This document shows positions 1 to 6,037 of a DNA stretch of 7,996 nt, piece after piece (position 1 is the stretch's first letter; each line of letters begins with the position of its first letter). The notes under the pieces were generated by a model. The model was given only the letters and a program-made list of their open reading frames with translations. It was not told the DNA's origin and ran no database searches. The position numbers and the translations under genes are program-made. The DNA is taken from assembly GCA_018061385.1 (NCBI GenBank), contig JAGOUF010000085.1:1-7996 (forward strand), given 5' to 3'. Origin of the DNA: Chitinophagaceae bacterium (GTDB lineage Bacteria > Bacteroidota > Bacteroidia > Chitinophagales > Chitinophagaceae).

Positions 1-93
<93 letters not shown>

Positions 94-117
94 ATTAATT
101 CTAAATTTTATATAAGG

Positions 118-151
118 AAAAGGCAACCCAATTAATTGAGTTGCCTTTTTT
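118..151 (+). terminator. Intrinsic terminator after katG
   Basis: A 10-bp stem (AAAAGGCAAC at 118-127 with GTTGCCTTTT at 140-149) encloses a loop that can pair further (CAA with TTG), and a T-run follows. The A-run and T-run make it potentially active in both directions. It separates katG from the lyase operon. Confidence 0.88.
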
Positions 152-454
152 GTTTTTTAGAAATATAAAGTAAAATTTTCAACGCACAAATTACTACCAT
201 TCATTTTGCCAATGAATAAAAGTTCATAAAACAATTATCCAATTCACATTTCTATGATAAGAGTCATAATAATTTCATAAGAGTAGTTGGAAGTTTGCCA
301 AATGAAAATTTGGAAAAATATTATTCAAAAGCCTTCTTAAATATTCCTTATAAGTAGTAAAATTTTCAATACTACACTACACAAATAGTTATTCTCTAAA
401 TAACATTTCACAATTATTCAAGTTTAAAAAAATCCCTCAATTAAAAAATAAATA
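152..454. other. Intergenic leader upstream of the lyase operon
   Basis: This 300-base stretch has no credible gene. It presumably holds the promoter of the lyase-U32-ferredoxin unit, but I find no perfect TAnnTTTG element; TCATTTTG at 202-209 is the closest, with one mismatch. It contains small inverted repeats: ATTCATT/AATGAAT at 199-217, CCAAAT-GAAA-ATTTGG at 298-313, and GTAGTA/TACTAC at 354-375. It also has two direct repeats: ATAAGAGT at 257-264 and 277-284, exactly 20 bases apart, and AGTAAAATTTTCAA at 169-182 and 356-369. In DNA this A+T-rich some of these will be chance. The last 30 bases before the ATG are A-rich with no Shine-Dalgarno sequence. Confidence 0.6.
294..317 (+). repeat. 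Hairpin with GAAA tetraloop in the lyase leader
   Basis: CCAAAT (298-303) and ATTTGG (308-313) pair perfectly around a GAAA loop, a GNRA-type tetraloop. After one G-A mismatch, three more pairs (TTT 294-296 with AAA 315-317) extend the stem. No T-run follows, so it is not a terminator. It could be a structure in the lyase 5' leader if transcription starts upstream, or chance. Confidence 0.4.
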
Positions 455-1834
455 ATGGAAAATTCAAAACGAAGTTGGGCAGAACCATATAAAATGAAGA
501 TGGTAGAATTGTTGAAAATGACGACACCTGTGCAACGCAAAAAAGCTTTGAAAGAAGCAGGTTATAACACTTTTTTATTAAAGTCTGAAGATGTGTATAT
601 TGATTTATTAACAGATAGTGGAACATCTGCAATGAGTGATCAACAATGGGCTGGAATGATGATGGGTGATGAAGCTTATGCAGGTAGCAAAAATTTTTAT
701 CACTTAGAAGAAGTAGCAAAAAATGTGTATGGATATAAATATTTAATTCCAACACACCAGGGTAGAGGAGCAGAGAATATTCTTTCTCAAATTTTAATTA
801 AAAAAGGAGATATCATTCCAGGCAATATGTATTTTACAACAACTCGTTTGCATCAAGAGTTGGCTGGCGGAAAGTTTGTTGATATCATAATTGATGAGGC
901 ACACGATCCGGAAAATGAATTTCCATTTAAAGGAAATGTTGATTTAGCAAAACTAGAAGTGCTTGTTAAAAAACATGGTGCGAATAAAATTCCTTATGTA
1001 TGTATTGCTACAAGTGTAAATATGGCTGGCGGTCAGCCAATCAGTATTAAAAATTTAAAAGAGTTAAGAGCCTTCACAAAAAAGCATGGAATAAAAATTA
1101 TTCACGACATGACTCGTGTTGCTGAAAATGCATATTTCATTCAACAAAAAGAAAAGGGTTTTGCCAATATTTCTGTTGCAGAAATTGTAAAAGAAATTTG
1201 TTCTTATACCGATGGTGCAACAATGAGTGCTAAAAAAGATGCACTTGTAAACATTGGAGGGTTTTTAGCATTGAACGATTGGGACACTTTTGAAGAGGCA
1301 AGAAATCTCGTAGTGGTGTATGAAGGATTGCATACTTATGGTGGCTTAGCAGGAAGAGATATGGAAGCTATGGCTATTGGTATAAAAGAAAGTGTAAGCG
1401 ATGATCATATTAGAGCAAGAATTGGACAAGTAATTTATTTAGGCGAAAAAATGATGAGTTATGGAATTCCAATTGTAAAACCAATTGGTGGACATGGCAT
1501 TTTTGTGGATGCTAAAAAGTTTTTACCTCATGTAAAACAAGAAGAATTTCCGGCTCAAGCTTTAGCTGCTGAAATTTATTTAGACTCTGGTGTTAGAACA
1601 ATGGAAAGAGGTGTTGTATCGGCAGGAAGAAAAGCCAATGGCGAAAATTATTATCCAAAATTAGAGTTGGTTCGTTTTACCATTCCTCGTAGAGTTTATA
1701 CTCAAGCTCATATGGATGTTATTGCTGAATCAACTGCAATTGTGTTTGATAGAAGAGAAAAAATTAAAGGATTGAAAATGATTTATGAGCCTAAATATTT
1801 GCGATTCTTTCAAGCACGTTTTGAAAAATTATAA
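455..1834 (+). CDS. tpl: Tyrosine phenol-lyase (beta-eliminating lyase, PLP enzyme)
   Basis: A 459-residue cytoplasmic PLP enzyme of the tryptophanase/tyrosine phenol-lyase family. Tyrosine phenol-lyase splits L-tyrosine into phenol, pyruvate and ammonium. Family residues seen: Y75 (DEAYAGS), R104 in THQGRG, D218 and R221 (HDMTR), and the PLP lysine K261 in MSAKKD. The specificity residues point to tyrosine: T128 in YFTTTR (Citrobacter freundii Thr124; Asp in tryptophanases), R385 in RTMERG (Arg381), and the C-terminal RFF at 450-452 (Phe448). Stretches such as AGYNTFLL, MSDQQWAGMMMGDEAYAGS and YGGLAGRDMEAMAIG are nearly those of the Citrobacter enzyme as I recall it, and length fits (456 there). 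Automatic pipelines may label it tryptophanase. It is first in a unit with the U32 gene 14 bases downstream. Family assignment is near certain; substrate is strongly suggested but inferred. Confidence 0.93.
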   Translation: MENSKRSWAEPYKMKMVELLKMTTPVQRKKALKEAGYNTFLLKSEDVYIDLLTDSGTSAMSDQQWAGMMMGDEAYAGSKNFYHLEEVAKNVYGYKYLIPTHQGRGAENILSQILIKKGDIIPGNMYFTTTRLHQELAGGKFVDIIIDEAHDPENEFPFKGNVDLAKLEVLVKKHGANKIPYVCIATSVNMAGGQPISIKNLKELRAFTKKHGIKIIHDMTRVAENAYFIQQKEKGFANISVAEIVKEICSYTDGATMSAKKDALVNIGGFLALNDWDTFEEARNLVVVYEGLHTYGGLAGRDMEAMAIGIKESVSDDHIRARIGQVIYLGEKMMSYGIPIVKPIGGHGIFVDAKKFLPHVKQEEFPAQALAAEIYLDSGVRTMERGVVSAGRKANGENYYPKLELVRFTIPRRVYTQAHMDVIAESTAIVFDRREKIKGLKMIYEPKYLRFFQARFEKL

Positions 1835-1848
1835 ACCATATTTTTTTG

Positions 1849-3093
1849 ATGAAAAAAAATATTGAACTTCTATCACCTGCAGGTTCTTTTGAGAGTTTGC
1901 ATGCTGCAATTAAAGCTGGAGCAAATGCTATTTATTTTGGCGTAGAGCAATTAAATATGCGATCTCGATCTGCCAATTCGTTTTCATTATCCAACTTAGC
2001 TGAAATAAGTTCTATTTGTAAAACGCATAAAATTCGTTCGTACATAACGCTTAATACCGTTATGTACGAACACGATATGCAACTACTTCAATTGATTTTA
2101 AAAGAAGTAAAAAAGCATAAAATTGATGCTGTAATTGCAGCAGATTTTGCAGTAATGGAGAAATGTAAGCAGCTCAAAATACCTTTGCATATTTCTACTC
2201 AAGCCAATGTAAGCAACATAGAATCGGTAAAGTTTTTTTCCGCTTTTTCAGATGTTATTGTGTTAGCAAGAGAACTTACATTAACACAAATTGAAAATAT
2301 TACGAAAGAAATTCAGCGAAAAAAAATTATTGGAATTTCAGGTAAACCATTGCAAATAGAAATTTTTGTTCATGGAGCACTTTGCATGGCAATTTCGGGA
2401 AAATGTTATTTGAGTTTACATAGTAAAAATGCATCAGCCAATAGGGGTGCTTGTTTTCAAAATTGTAGAAGATCTTATACAGTAAAAGATACAGAAACAA
2501 ATGAAGAATTATTGGTAGACAATGAATACATTATGTCTCCAAAAGATTTATGTACAATAAATGTGTTAGACCAAATTATAAACAGCGGAATAGATGTTTT
2601 AAAAATTGAAGGTAGAAGTAAAGGGCCAGAATATGTTTATACTGTTACCAAATATTATAAGGAAGCTATAAAATCAATAGAAGAAGGAACTTATACAAGA
2701 GATAAAGTGATAGCATGGGAAAATGAATTAAAGAAAGTGTATAACAGAGGTTTTTGGGAAGGATACTATTTGGGAAGAGATTTGGGAGAATGGACGAAAG
2801 AGCCAGGATCAATTGCAACTGAAAAGAAAATTTATTTAGGGGTAGCAAAAAAATATTATTCAAAGATAGCTGTAGCTGAGTTTTTAATTGAAGCAGGTTA
2901 TATTAAAAAGGAAGATTCTATAATGATTACTAGCCCACAATTTGGATTTGAGCAAATTAATTTAAACAATTTTTTAGTGAACGGAGAAGCAAAAGAATTG
3001 GCAATAAAAGGTGATTTAATTACTTTTCCTTTTAAAAAAAAGGTATGCAATAAAACTAAATTGTATAAAATTGTATCTACCCTAAATGCCTAA
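1849..3093 (+). CDS. U32-family protein (peptidase U32 / TrhP-YrrO-like tRNA hydroxylation protein)
   Basis: A 414-residue protein that starts ELLSPAGSFESLHAAIKAGANAIYFG, the usual start of the U32 TIM-barrel fold. The U32 signature (E-x-F-x2-G-A-L-C-x4-G-x-C-x-L-S) spans residues 171-189. Cysteines C179, C186, C202 and C206, with C235 in SPKDLC, fit the Fe-S ligands expected in this family; LKIEGRS follows. The old label is collagenase-like protease, but characterised members (TrhP/YegQ, RlhA, UbiU/UbiV) act in prephenate-linked hydroxylation, TrhP making 5-hydroxyuridine at tRNA position 34. Length fits TrhP/YrrO better than short UbiU/V or long RlhA. I chose the ATG at 1849 over the TTG just before it. 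The gene lies 14 bases after the lyase and overlaps the ferredoxin by 8 bases. A 14-bp perfect inverted repeat lies at 2036-2071. Tyrosine-pathway context makes other hydroxylation substrates possible. Confidence 0.9.
   Translation: MKKNIELLSPAGSFESLHAAIKAGANAIYFGVEQLNMRSRSANSFSLSNLAEISSICKTHKIRSYITLNTVMYEHDMQLLQLILKEVKKHKIDAVIAADFAVMEKCKQLKIPLHISTQANVSNIESVKFFSAFSDVIVLARELTLTQIENITKEIQRKKIIGISGKPLQIEIFVHGALCMAISGKCYLSLHSKNASANRGACFQNCRRSYTVKDTETNEELLVDNEYIMSPKDLCTINVLDQIINSGIDVLKIEGRSKGPEYVYTVTKYYKEAIKSIEEGTYTRDKVIAWENELKKVYNRGFWEGYYLGRDLGEWTKEPGSIATEKKIYLGVAKKYYSKIAVAEFLIEAGYIKKEDSIMITSPQFGFEQINLNNFLVNGEAKELAIKGDLITFPFKKKVCNKTKLYKIVSTLNA
2036..2071 (+). repeat. 14-bp perfect inverted repeat inside the U32 coding sequence
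   Basis: GTTCGTACATAACG (2036-2049) and CGTTATGTACGAAC (2058-2071) are exact reverse complements around the 8-base loop CTTAATAC. The mRNA would form a strong hairpin about 190 bases into the reading frame, across codons for residues RSYITLNTVMYE. No T-run follows, so it is not an ordinary terminator. Confidence 0.85.
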
Positions 3094-3310
3094 AATTATA
3101 CAATATAGAAATAAGTGTATAGGTTGTTGTATTTGTGTTGAAATGCAACCCAATTTTTGGCGAATGTCTAAGAAAGATGGCAAAGCAACACTACTTAGTG
3201 CCGAAGAAAAAAAAGGAAAATTCATTTTATCAATTCCTCAAAATAGTGTTGATAGAAGTATAGAAGTTGGCAATGCTTGCCCTGTTAAAATTATCAAAGT
3301 AAATAGCTGA
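3086..3310 (+). CDS. Ferredoxin, single [4Fe-4S] (or [3Fe-4S]) cluster
   Basis: A 74-residue small ferredoxin. Ligands C11, C14 and C17 (CxxCxxC within RNKCIGCCICVEMQP) plus the distant C65 in NACPVKII form the usual single-cluster pattern; C15 is an extra cysteine next to C14. Between them lies the middle part typical of monocluster ferredoxins, with a WRMSKKDGKA turn. No signal peptide or membrane segment, so it should be a soluble cytoplasmic electron carrier. Its ATG overlaps the last 8 bases of the U32 gene in another frame, which suggests translational coupling and a working partnership: it may supply or exchange electrons with the U32 Fe-S protein. That partnership is inference from arrangement. 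At 74 residues it is slightly longer than the roughly 60-residue minimal forms because of a lysine-rich insert around residues 40-50. Confidence 0.9.
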   Translation: MPKIIQYRNKCIGCCICVEMQPNFWRMSKKDGKATLLSAEEKKGKFILSIPQNSVDRSIEVGNACPVKIIKVNS

Positions 3311-3347
3311 AAGTTTGTTGCTTATAATTCAATAAGAAAAATACAGT

Positions 3348-3361
3348 TGCTTTGTAAAGCA
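3348..3361. terminator. Weak hairpin between convergent genes
   Basis: TGCTTT and AAAGCA pair around only two bases (GT) in the 76-base gap between the convergent ferredoxin and split-barrel genes. It may help end transcription in either direction, but the loop is tight and only ATTTG follows, so this is a tentative call. I see no better terminator in the gap. Confidence 0.25.
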
Positions 3362-3386
3362 TTTGTTGTAAACACAAGTAAGTATT

Positions 3387-3827
3387 CTAAGTTGTTTCTT
3401 CAATTCCATTTCTTGTCCAAATAATTTTTTTTCCGAAACCTATATTTTTATCTGTCATCTTAATGCCATCAATACAAACTGTATATACGTCTCCTTTTAT
3501 AGTAATTGCAATGGGATGTTTTTTATAATATTTTGTTGCAGCATCTTTAGGCATAGGATTTGCGTCATGTAATAATTTCCCTTGAAACTGTATTCCTTTT
3601 ATAGATAGTTTGTTCAATTGATCAGGTAAAACAGTTCCACTAATCATTTTATTTTGTGTTAATAAAGTAACATGCTTTGCATCTTTCGAAGATTTGAAAT
3701 AGAGTAAACCATCTTCGCTATTAAAAGCATAATAACAAGTAAAACAATATGGATTGCCATCCTCATCAATGCAGCAAATGGTTGCACAAGTTTGTTGTTG
3801 TAAAAAATGGGCAATATGTTCGTTCAT
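3387..3827 (-). CDS. PNPOx-like FMN-binding split-barrel protein
   Basis: A 146-residue protein of the pyridoxamine 5'-phosphate oxidase-like superfamily, resembling the small YhbP/UPF0306 type. Visible features are the N-terminal helix and strand (HIAHFLQQQTCATICCIDEDGNPYC, residues 4-28), the strand LLYFKSSKDAKHV at 41-53, KGIQFQGKLL at 77-86, a YYKKHP helix at 100-105 and a closing GFGKKIIWTR. In this superfamily these elements form a flavin-binding barrel, normally a homodimer. The substrate is unknown; related small proteins bind FMN, F420 or haem. It is cysteine-rich near the N-terminus (C14, C18, C19, C28, C31). It follows the thioesterase gene by 14 bases on the same strand and is probably co-transcribed from the promoter at 4365. 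The fold is a confident call, the reaction is not. Confidence 0.8.
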   Translation of the reverse strand: MNEHIAHFLQQQTCATICCIDEDGNPYCFTCYYAFNSEDGLLYFKSSKDAKHVTLLTQNKMISGTVLPDQLNKLSIKGIQFQGKLLHDANPMPKDAATKYYKKHPIAITIKGDVYTVCIDGIKMTDKNIGFGKKIIWTRNGIEETT

Positions 3828-3841
3828 ATTTGTAAAATTAT

Positions 3842-4315
3842 TTAGGCTTTATTTTTCTTTAATATTTTTCTCTTTAGTGCAGTAACATACTGTTCTTTCT
3901 CAATTTTAGAGATTGGTTTTACTTCAATTACTTGAGTCGATTTTCCAAGTTCGTCTAGTGCAACAAATGTGAAGTATGCTTCGCTGATTAAATACTTTTC
4001 GCCTTGCAAAACCATTCTTGCAAAAGATTGTACAAAAATTTCCATTGATGAATTGAATGCTCTTGTAATTTGAGCATGGATTGTAACAATATCTCCAATT
4101 TTTGTTGGTTTATTAAAATCAACTTTATCTATGGATGCTGTTACACAAATTTTCTCAGCATGTGTTTGGGCACAAACTGCAGCAGCTATATCCATCCATT
4201 CAACTAAACGTCCACCTTGCAATATGCCCATAGGATTGGTATCATTGGAGCAAACTACTTCTGTTTTAATGGTTTCTGATGCTGTTGGTGTTTTGTATTT
4301 AATTGAATTTTTCAT
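3842..4315 (-). CDS. Acyl-CoA thioesterase, hotdog fold (YciA/ACOT type)
   Basis: A 157-residue single-hotdog protein that should hydrolyse acyl-CoA thioesters to free acid and CoA in the cytoplasm. The diagnostic stretch is NPMGILQGGRLVEWMDIAAAVCA (27-49): N27, the GGR loop at 34-36, and D42 on the central hotdog helix, which are the conserved and catalytic positions of the YciA/ACOT family. TASIDKVDFNKPTKIGD at 59-75 is the next conserved block, and SEAYFTFVALDE at 111-122 is the last strand. Such proteins usually form hexamers. A lysine-rich tail (ALKRKILKKNKA) ends it. It is first in a two-gene unit with the split-barrel gene. A TAnnTTTG element lies about 50 bases upstream, next to a perfect palindrome. 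Chain-length preference cannot be read from sequence. Confidence 0.9.
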   Translation of the reverse strand: MKNSIKYKTPTASETIKTEVVCSNDTNPMGILQGGRLVEWMDIAAAVCAQTHAEKICVTASIDKVDFNKPTKIGDIVTIHAQITRAFNSSMEIFVQSFARMVLQGEKYLISEAYFTFVALDELGKSTQVIEVKPISKIEKEQYVTALKRKILKKNKA

Positions 4316-4364
4316 GTTGTAGTAATACTTCTATTCAATCTATTTTTATGGATAATTTTAATTG

Positions 4365-4372
4365 CAAAGATA
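4365..4372 (-). promoter_or_regulatory. Predicted -7 promoter element of the thioesterase unit
   Basis: On the minus strand this reads TATCTTTG, a perfect match to the Bacteroidota -7 consensus TAnnTTTG, 50 bases before the thioesterase ATG. No TTG sits at the normal -33 distance; that place is taken by the inverted repeat 4372-4403, so the promoter may be weak or regulated. Confidence 0.55.
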
Positions 4373-4403
4373 ACAATAAAAGATATAGTTATCTTTTATT
4401 GTT
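4372..4403. repeat. 14-bp perfect inverted repeat at the thioesterase promoter
   Basis: AACAATAAAAGATA (4372-4385) and TATCTTTTATTGTT (4390-4403) are exact reverse complements around a 4-base loop (TAGT). It occupies the -10 to -40 region of the predicted thioesterase promoter, where a repressor operator would act. No T-run follows on either strand, which argues against a terminator. Confidence 0.85.
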
Positions 4404-4532
4404 CCCGAAAGTTCATTCTGAAATTATTTTATGCATATTTAGAAATAGGTAGGAGATAAGGCGAATAATTCAATACAATATTTAGTGAAAAGTATTTTTA
4501 TTTTACAATATTAAATACACTTGTGGTTAACA

Positions 4533-4564
4533 AAAAAGCAATGAAACTATCGTCATTGCTTTTT
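4533..4564 (-). terminator. Intrinsic terminator after arsM (bidirectional form)
   Basis: AAAAAGCAATGA (4533-4544) pairs perfectly over 12 bp with TCATTGCTTTTT (4553-4564) around an 8-base loop. Read on the minus strand, the stem ends in a run of Ts and lies about 145 bases beyond the arsM stop, ahead of the thioesterase promoter. The same shape holds on the plus strand. Confidence 0.8.
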
Positions 4565-4707
4565 CTGAAGTATTGATGAGTACTACTTTTGTAGTAAATC
4601 CATTTTCATATTTATTAAAAATGTACAACTTTAGTTTATCAACTTATTTTTTTAAAAACTACAAAATAAAAATTTATAAGAATAAGGATAAACCTATTTC
4701 AATCAAT

Positions 4708-5547
4708 TTAACAACAAGCATCTGGATCGCAACCACAAGACTGAGGTTTTTCTGCATAAACTGTAATGCTAGATATTCCAGTATTGCCCAAGTTAAAACT
4801 CTCTAATTCTGATTCGTTTAAATAATTTTTCAATATATCATTGGGTATATTAATTGCCTTATCTTTTTGAATGGTAATATTTATAAAACCATTTGATTGA
4901 ATCAACTCTAAATAAACTTCTTTTTGTATTGCACCCGCCACACAACCTGCATACATTTCTGCATCTTTACTTAATGCTTCGGGTAAATTGCCAACCAATA
5001 CAACGTCTGAAATACTGAAATGGCCACCAGGTTTTAATACACGAAATATTTCCTTGAAAACGCCATTTTTATTGGGTACAAGATTTAGTACACAATTGCT
5101 AATAACCACATCTGCAATATTAGCAGTTACTGGAATATGCTCTATATCTCCTTCTCTAAACTCAACATTGGCAAAGCCTAATTTTTGTGCATTTTCTTTT
5201 GCTTTTTCAAGCATGGTTGGGGTAAAATCAATGCCAATTACACGTCCATCTTCACCAGTTTCATTTCTTGCAACAAAACAATCGTTGCCAGCTCCACTAC
5301 CTAAATCAATTACTGTATTTCCTTTTTTTATTTTAGCAAACTGTGTTGGTAAACCACAGCCTAAGCCTAAGTCGGCATCAGAATTATAGCCTTCTAAATT
5401 TGTATAATCATCGCTCATAATATTGTAAACTTCTGTTGAGCAACCCCCTGCACCACAACAAGATGACTGATTAACTTCTTTATTTTGTAAGGCAATTTCA
5501 CTGTACTTTTCTTGTACTATTTTTTTTAATTGATTTGAATTTTCCAT
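4708..5547 (-). CDS. arsM: Arsenite methyltransferase ArsM
   Basis: A 279-residue SAM-dependent methyltransferase that adds methyl groups to arsenite, giving methylated and volatile arsenicals. SAM motif I is IDLGSGAGND (80-89); GIDFTPTMLEKA (105-116) and LKPGGHFSISDV (171-182) are the later Rossmann motifs. The arsenite-binding cysteines are all present: C64 (GLGCGLP), C152 (SNCVLNL) and C202 (AGCVAGA), corresponding to Cys72, Cys174 and Cys224 of the algal enzyme. An N-terminal cysteine group (C30, C31, C36) and a cysteine-rich tail (CGCDPDACC, 271-279) are extra likely metal-binding sites. The gene lies 16 bases after arsR on the same strand, so the arsenic sensor should control it. Length fits bacterial ArsM. 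No neighbouring arsenite pump or arsenate reductase is visible. Assignment is strong because the cysteine triad separates ArsM from general UbiE-type methyltransferases. Confidence 0.94.
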   Translation of the reverse strand: MENSNQLKKIVQEKYSEIALQNKEVNQSSCCGAGGCSTEVYNIMSDDYTNLEGYNSDADLGLGCGLPTQFAKIKKGNTVIDLGSGAGNDCFVARNETGEDGRVIGIDFTPTMLEKAKENAQKLGFANVEFREGDIEHIPVTANIADVVISNCVLNLVPNKNGVFKEIFRVLKPGGHFSISDVVLVGNLPEALSKDAEMYAGCVAGAIQKEVYLELIQSNGFINITIQKDKAINIPNDILKNYLNESELESFNLGNTGISSITVYAEKPQSCGCDPDACC

Positions 5548-5563
5548 GATGATTTTATTTTAG

Positions 5564-5893
5564 TTAACAACAATTATTTTTTTGTTCAATTTTAGTAGCA
5601 ATATTTTCAAAGTAACTCCCAAGCTTGCTAATAGTTGCTTTGTTTATACAATAGCAAATGGAGTTTCCTTCAATACTACCTTGAATAATTCCAGCATTTT
5701 TTAGTTCTTTTAAATGCTGAGAAATGGTGGGTTGTGCAAGTGGCAATTCATTTACAATATCGCCACAAATACATTTGTTCACTTTTATAAGATATTCAAT
5801 GATTGCAATTCTTGCAGGATGTGCCAATGCTTTGAATAGTATTGCAACAGTATTTTGTTTGTTGCTAAAGTGATCTGTTTTTGTTGCTCCCAT
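5564..5893 (-). CDS. arsR: ArsR-family metalloregulator (arsenic-responsive repressor)
   Basis: A 109-residue winged-helix repressor that should bind its own promoter and release it on binding arsenite. The reading frame stays open for 27 codons upstream, but I chose the ATG at 5893: MGATKTDHFSNKQN followed by ALAHPARIAIIEYL is the usual Bacteroidota ArsR start, and a 14-bp palindrome lies just before it. The recognition helix is in LPLAQPTISQHLKELKNAG (50-68), the wing follows at 72-82. The paired cysteines C41 and C43 (KCICGD) match the CxC alpha-3 arsenic site; C80/C82 (CYC) and C108/C109 are further candidates. The gene precedes arsM by 16 bases with no terminator between, so the two form an operon. 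The inducer is inferred from arsM and the CxC motif; related family members sense other metals. Confidence 0.92.
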   Translation of the reverse strand: MGATKTDHFSNKQNTVAILFKALAHPARIAIIEYLIKVNKCICGDIVNELPLAQPTISQHLKELKNAGIIQGSIEGNSICYCINKATISKLGSYFENIATKIEQKNNCC

Positions 5894-5904
5894 TGCATTA
5901 ATTG

Positions 5905-5918
5905 AATATTGCAATATT
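5905..5918. promoter_or_regulatory. Perfect palindrome before arsR, candidate ArsR operator
   Basis: AATATTGCAATATT is a perfect 14-bp palindrome 11 bases upstream of the chosen arsR start. On the minus strand it overlaps TAATATTG, one base away from the TAnnTTTG promoter consensus, so a bound repressor would cover the promoter. I find no TTG at the matching -33 distance. Short A+T-rich palindromes at this position are typical of ArsR autoregulation; binding is inferred. Confidence 0.5.
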
Positions 5919-6010
5919 ACGATAAATGTTTTTATTTTTCGATGCTTCTCCCAATATTTTTTTGCACATTTCAATAATGCCTTAATTTTTTTTTAATTGA
6001 AATAAGAGAA

Positions 6011-6025
6011 ATTGTAAAATACAAT
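6011..6025. repeat. Inverted repeat ATTGTA-N3-TACAAT (copy 1)
   Basis: ATTGTA and TACAAT flank AAA, 12 bases beyond the stop of the minus-strand membrane gene and upstream of arsR. A near-identical repeat lies at 7172-7187, the same distance after the MepB-family gene. It could be a 3'-end hairpin or a regulator site for arsR; a 6-bp A+T stem is weak alone. Confidence 0.45.
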
Positions 6026-6037
6026 TCGAATAAACTT

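Larger units (their letters stand above)
4316..4707. other. Intergenic region between the ars unit and the thioesterase gene
   Basis: This 390-base stretch contains no credible gene. It holds, in minus-strand order, the tail after arsM, a small inverted repeat (TACTAC-TTTT-GTAGTA, 4581-4596), the hairpin terminator at 4533-4564, a 14-bp inverted repeat at 4372-4403 and the predicted thioesterase promoter at 4365-4372. The remaining bases are A+T-rich and I see nothing else in them. Confidence 0.7.

Noticed and set aside
441..755. 104-codon minus-strand reading frame
   Set aside because: Antisense to the start of the lyase gene; leucine/histidine-rich composition is typical of reverse-strand translation.
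455..1834. Tryptophanase (tnaA) as the name of the lyase
   Set aside because: The same family, but the substrate-site residues (T128, R385, RFF near the end) match tyrosine phenol-lyase.
1846..1848. TTG as the U32 start codon
   Set aside because: The next codon is ATG at 1849 and gives the normal family N-terminus.
4584..4591. Plus-strand TACTTTTG promoter match
   Set aside because: No TTG lies 17-23 bases upstream and no plus-strand gene follows; it is part of a small inverted repeat.
4573..4806. 77-codon plus-strand reading frame after the terminator
   Set aside because: It runs into arsM on the opposite strand, resembles nothing, and has the composition of low-complexity A+T DNA.
4988..5389. 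133-codon plus-strand reading frame
   Set aside because: Antisense shadow of arsM, whose SAM motifs and cysteines are intact.
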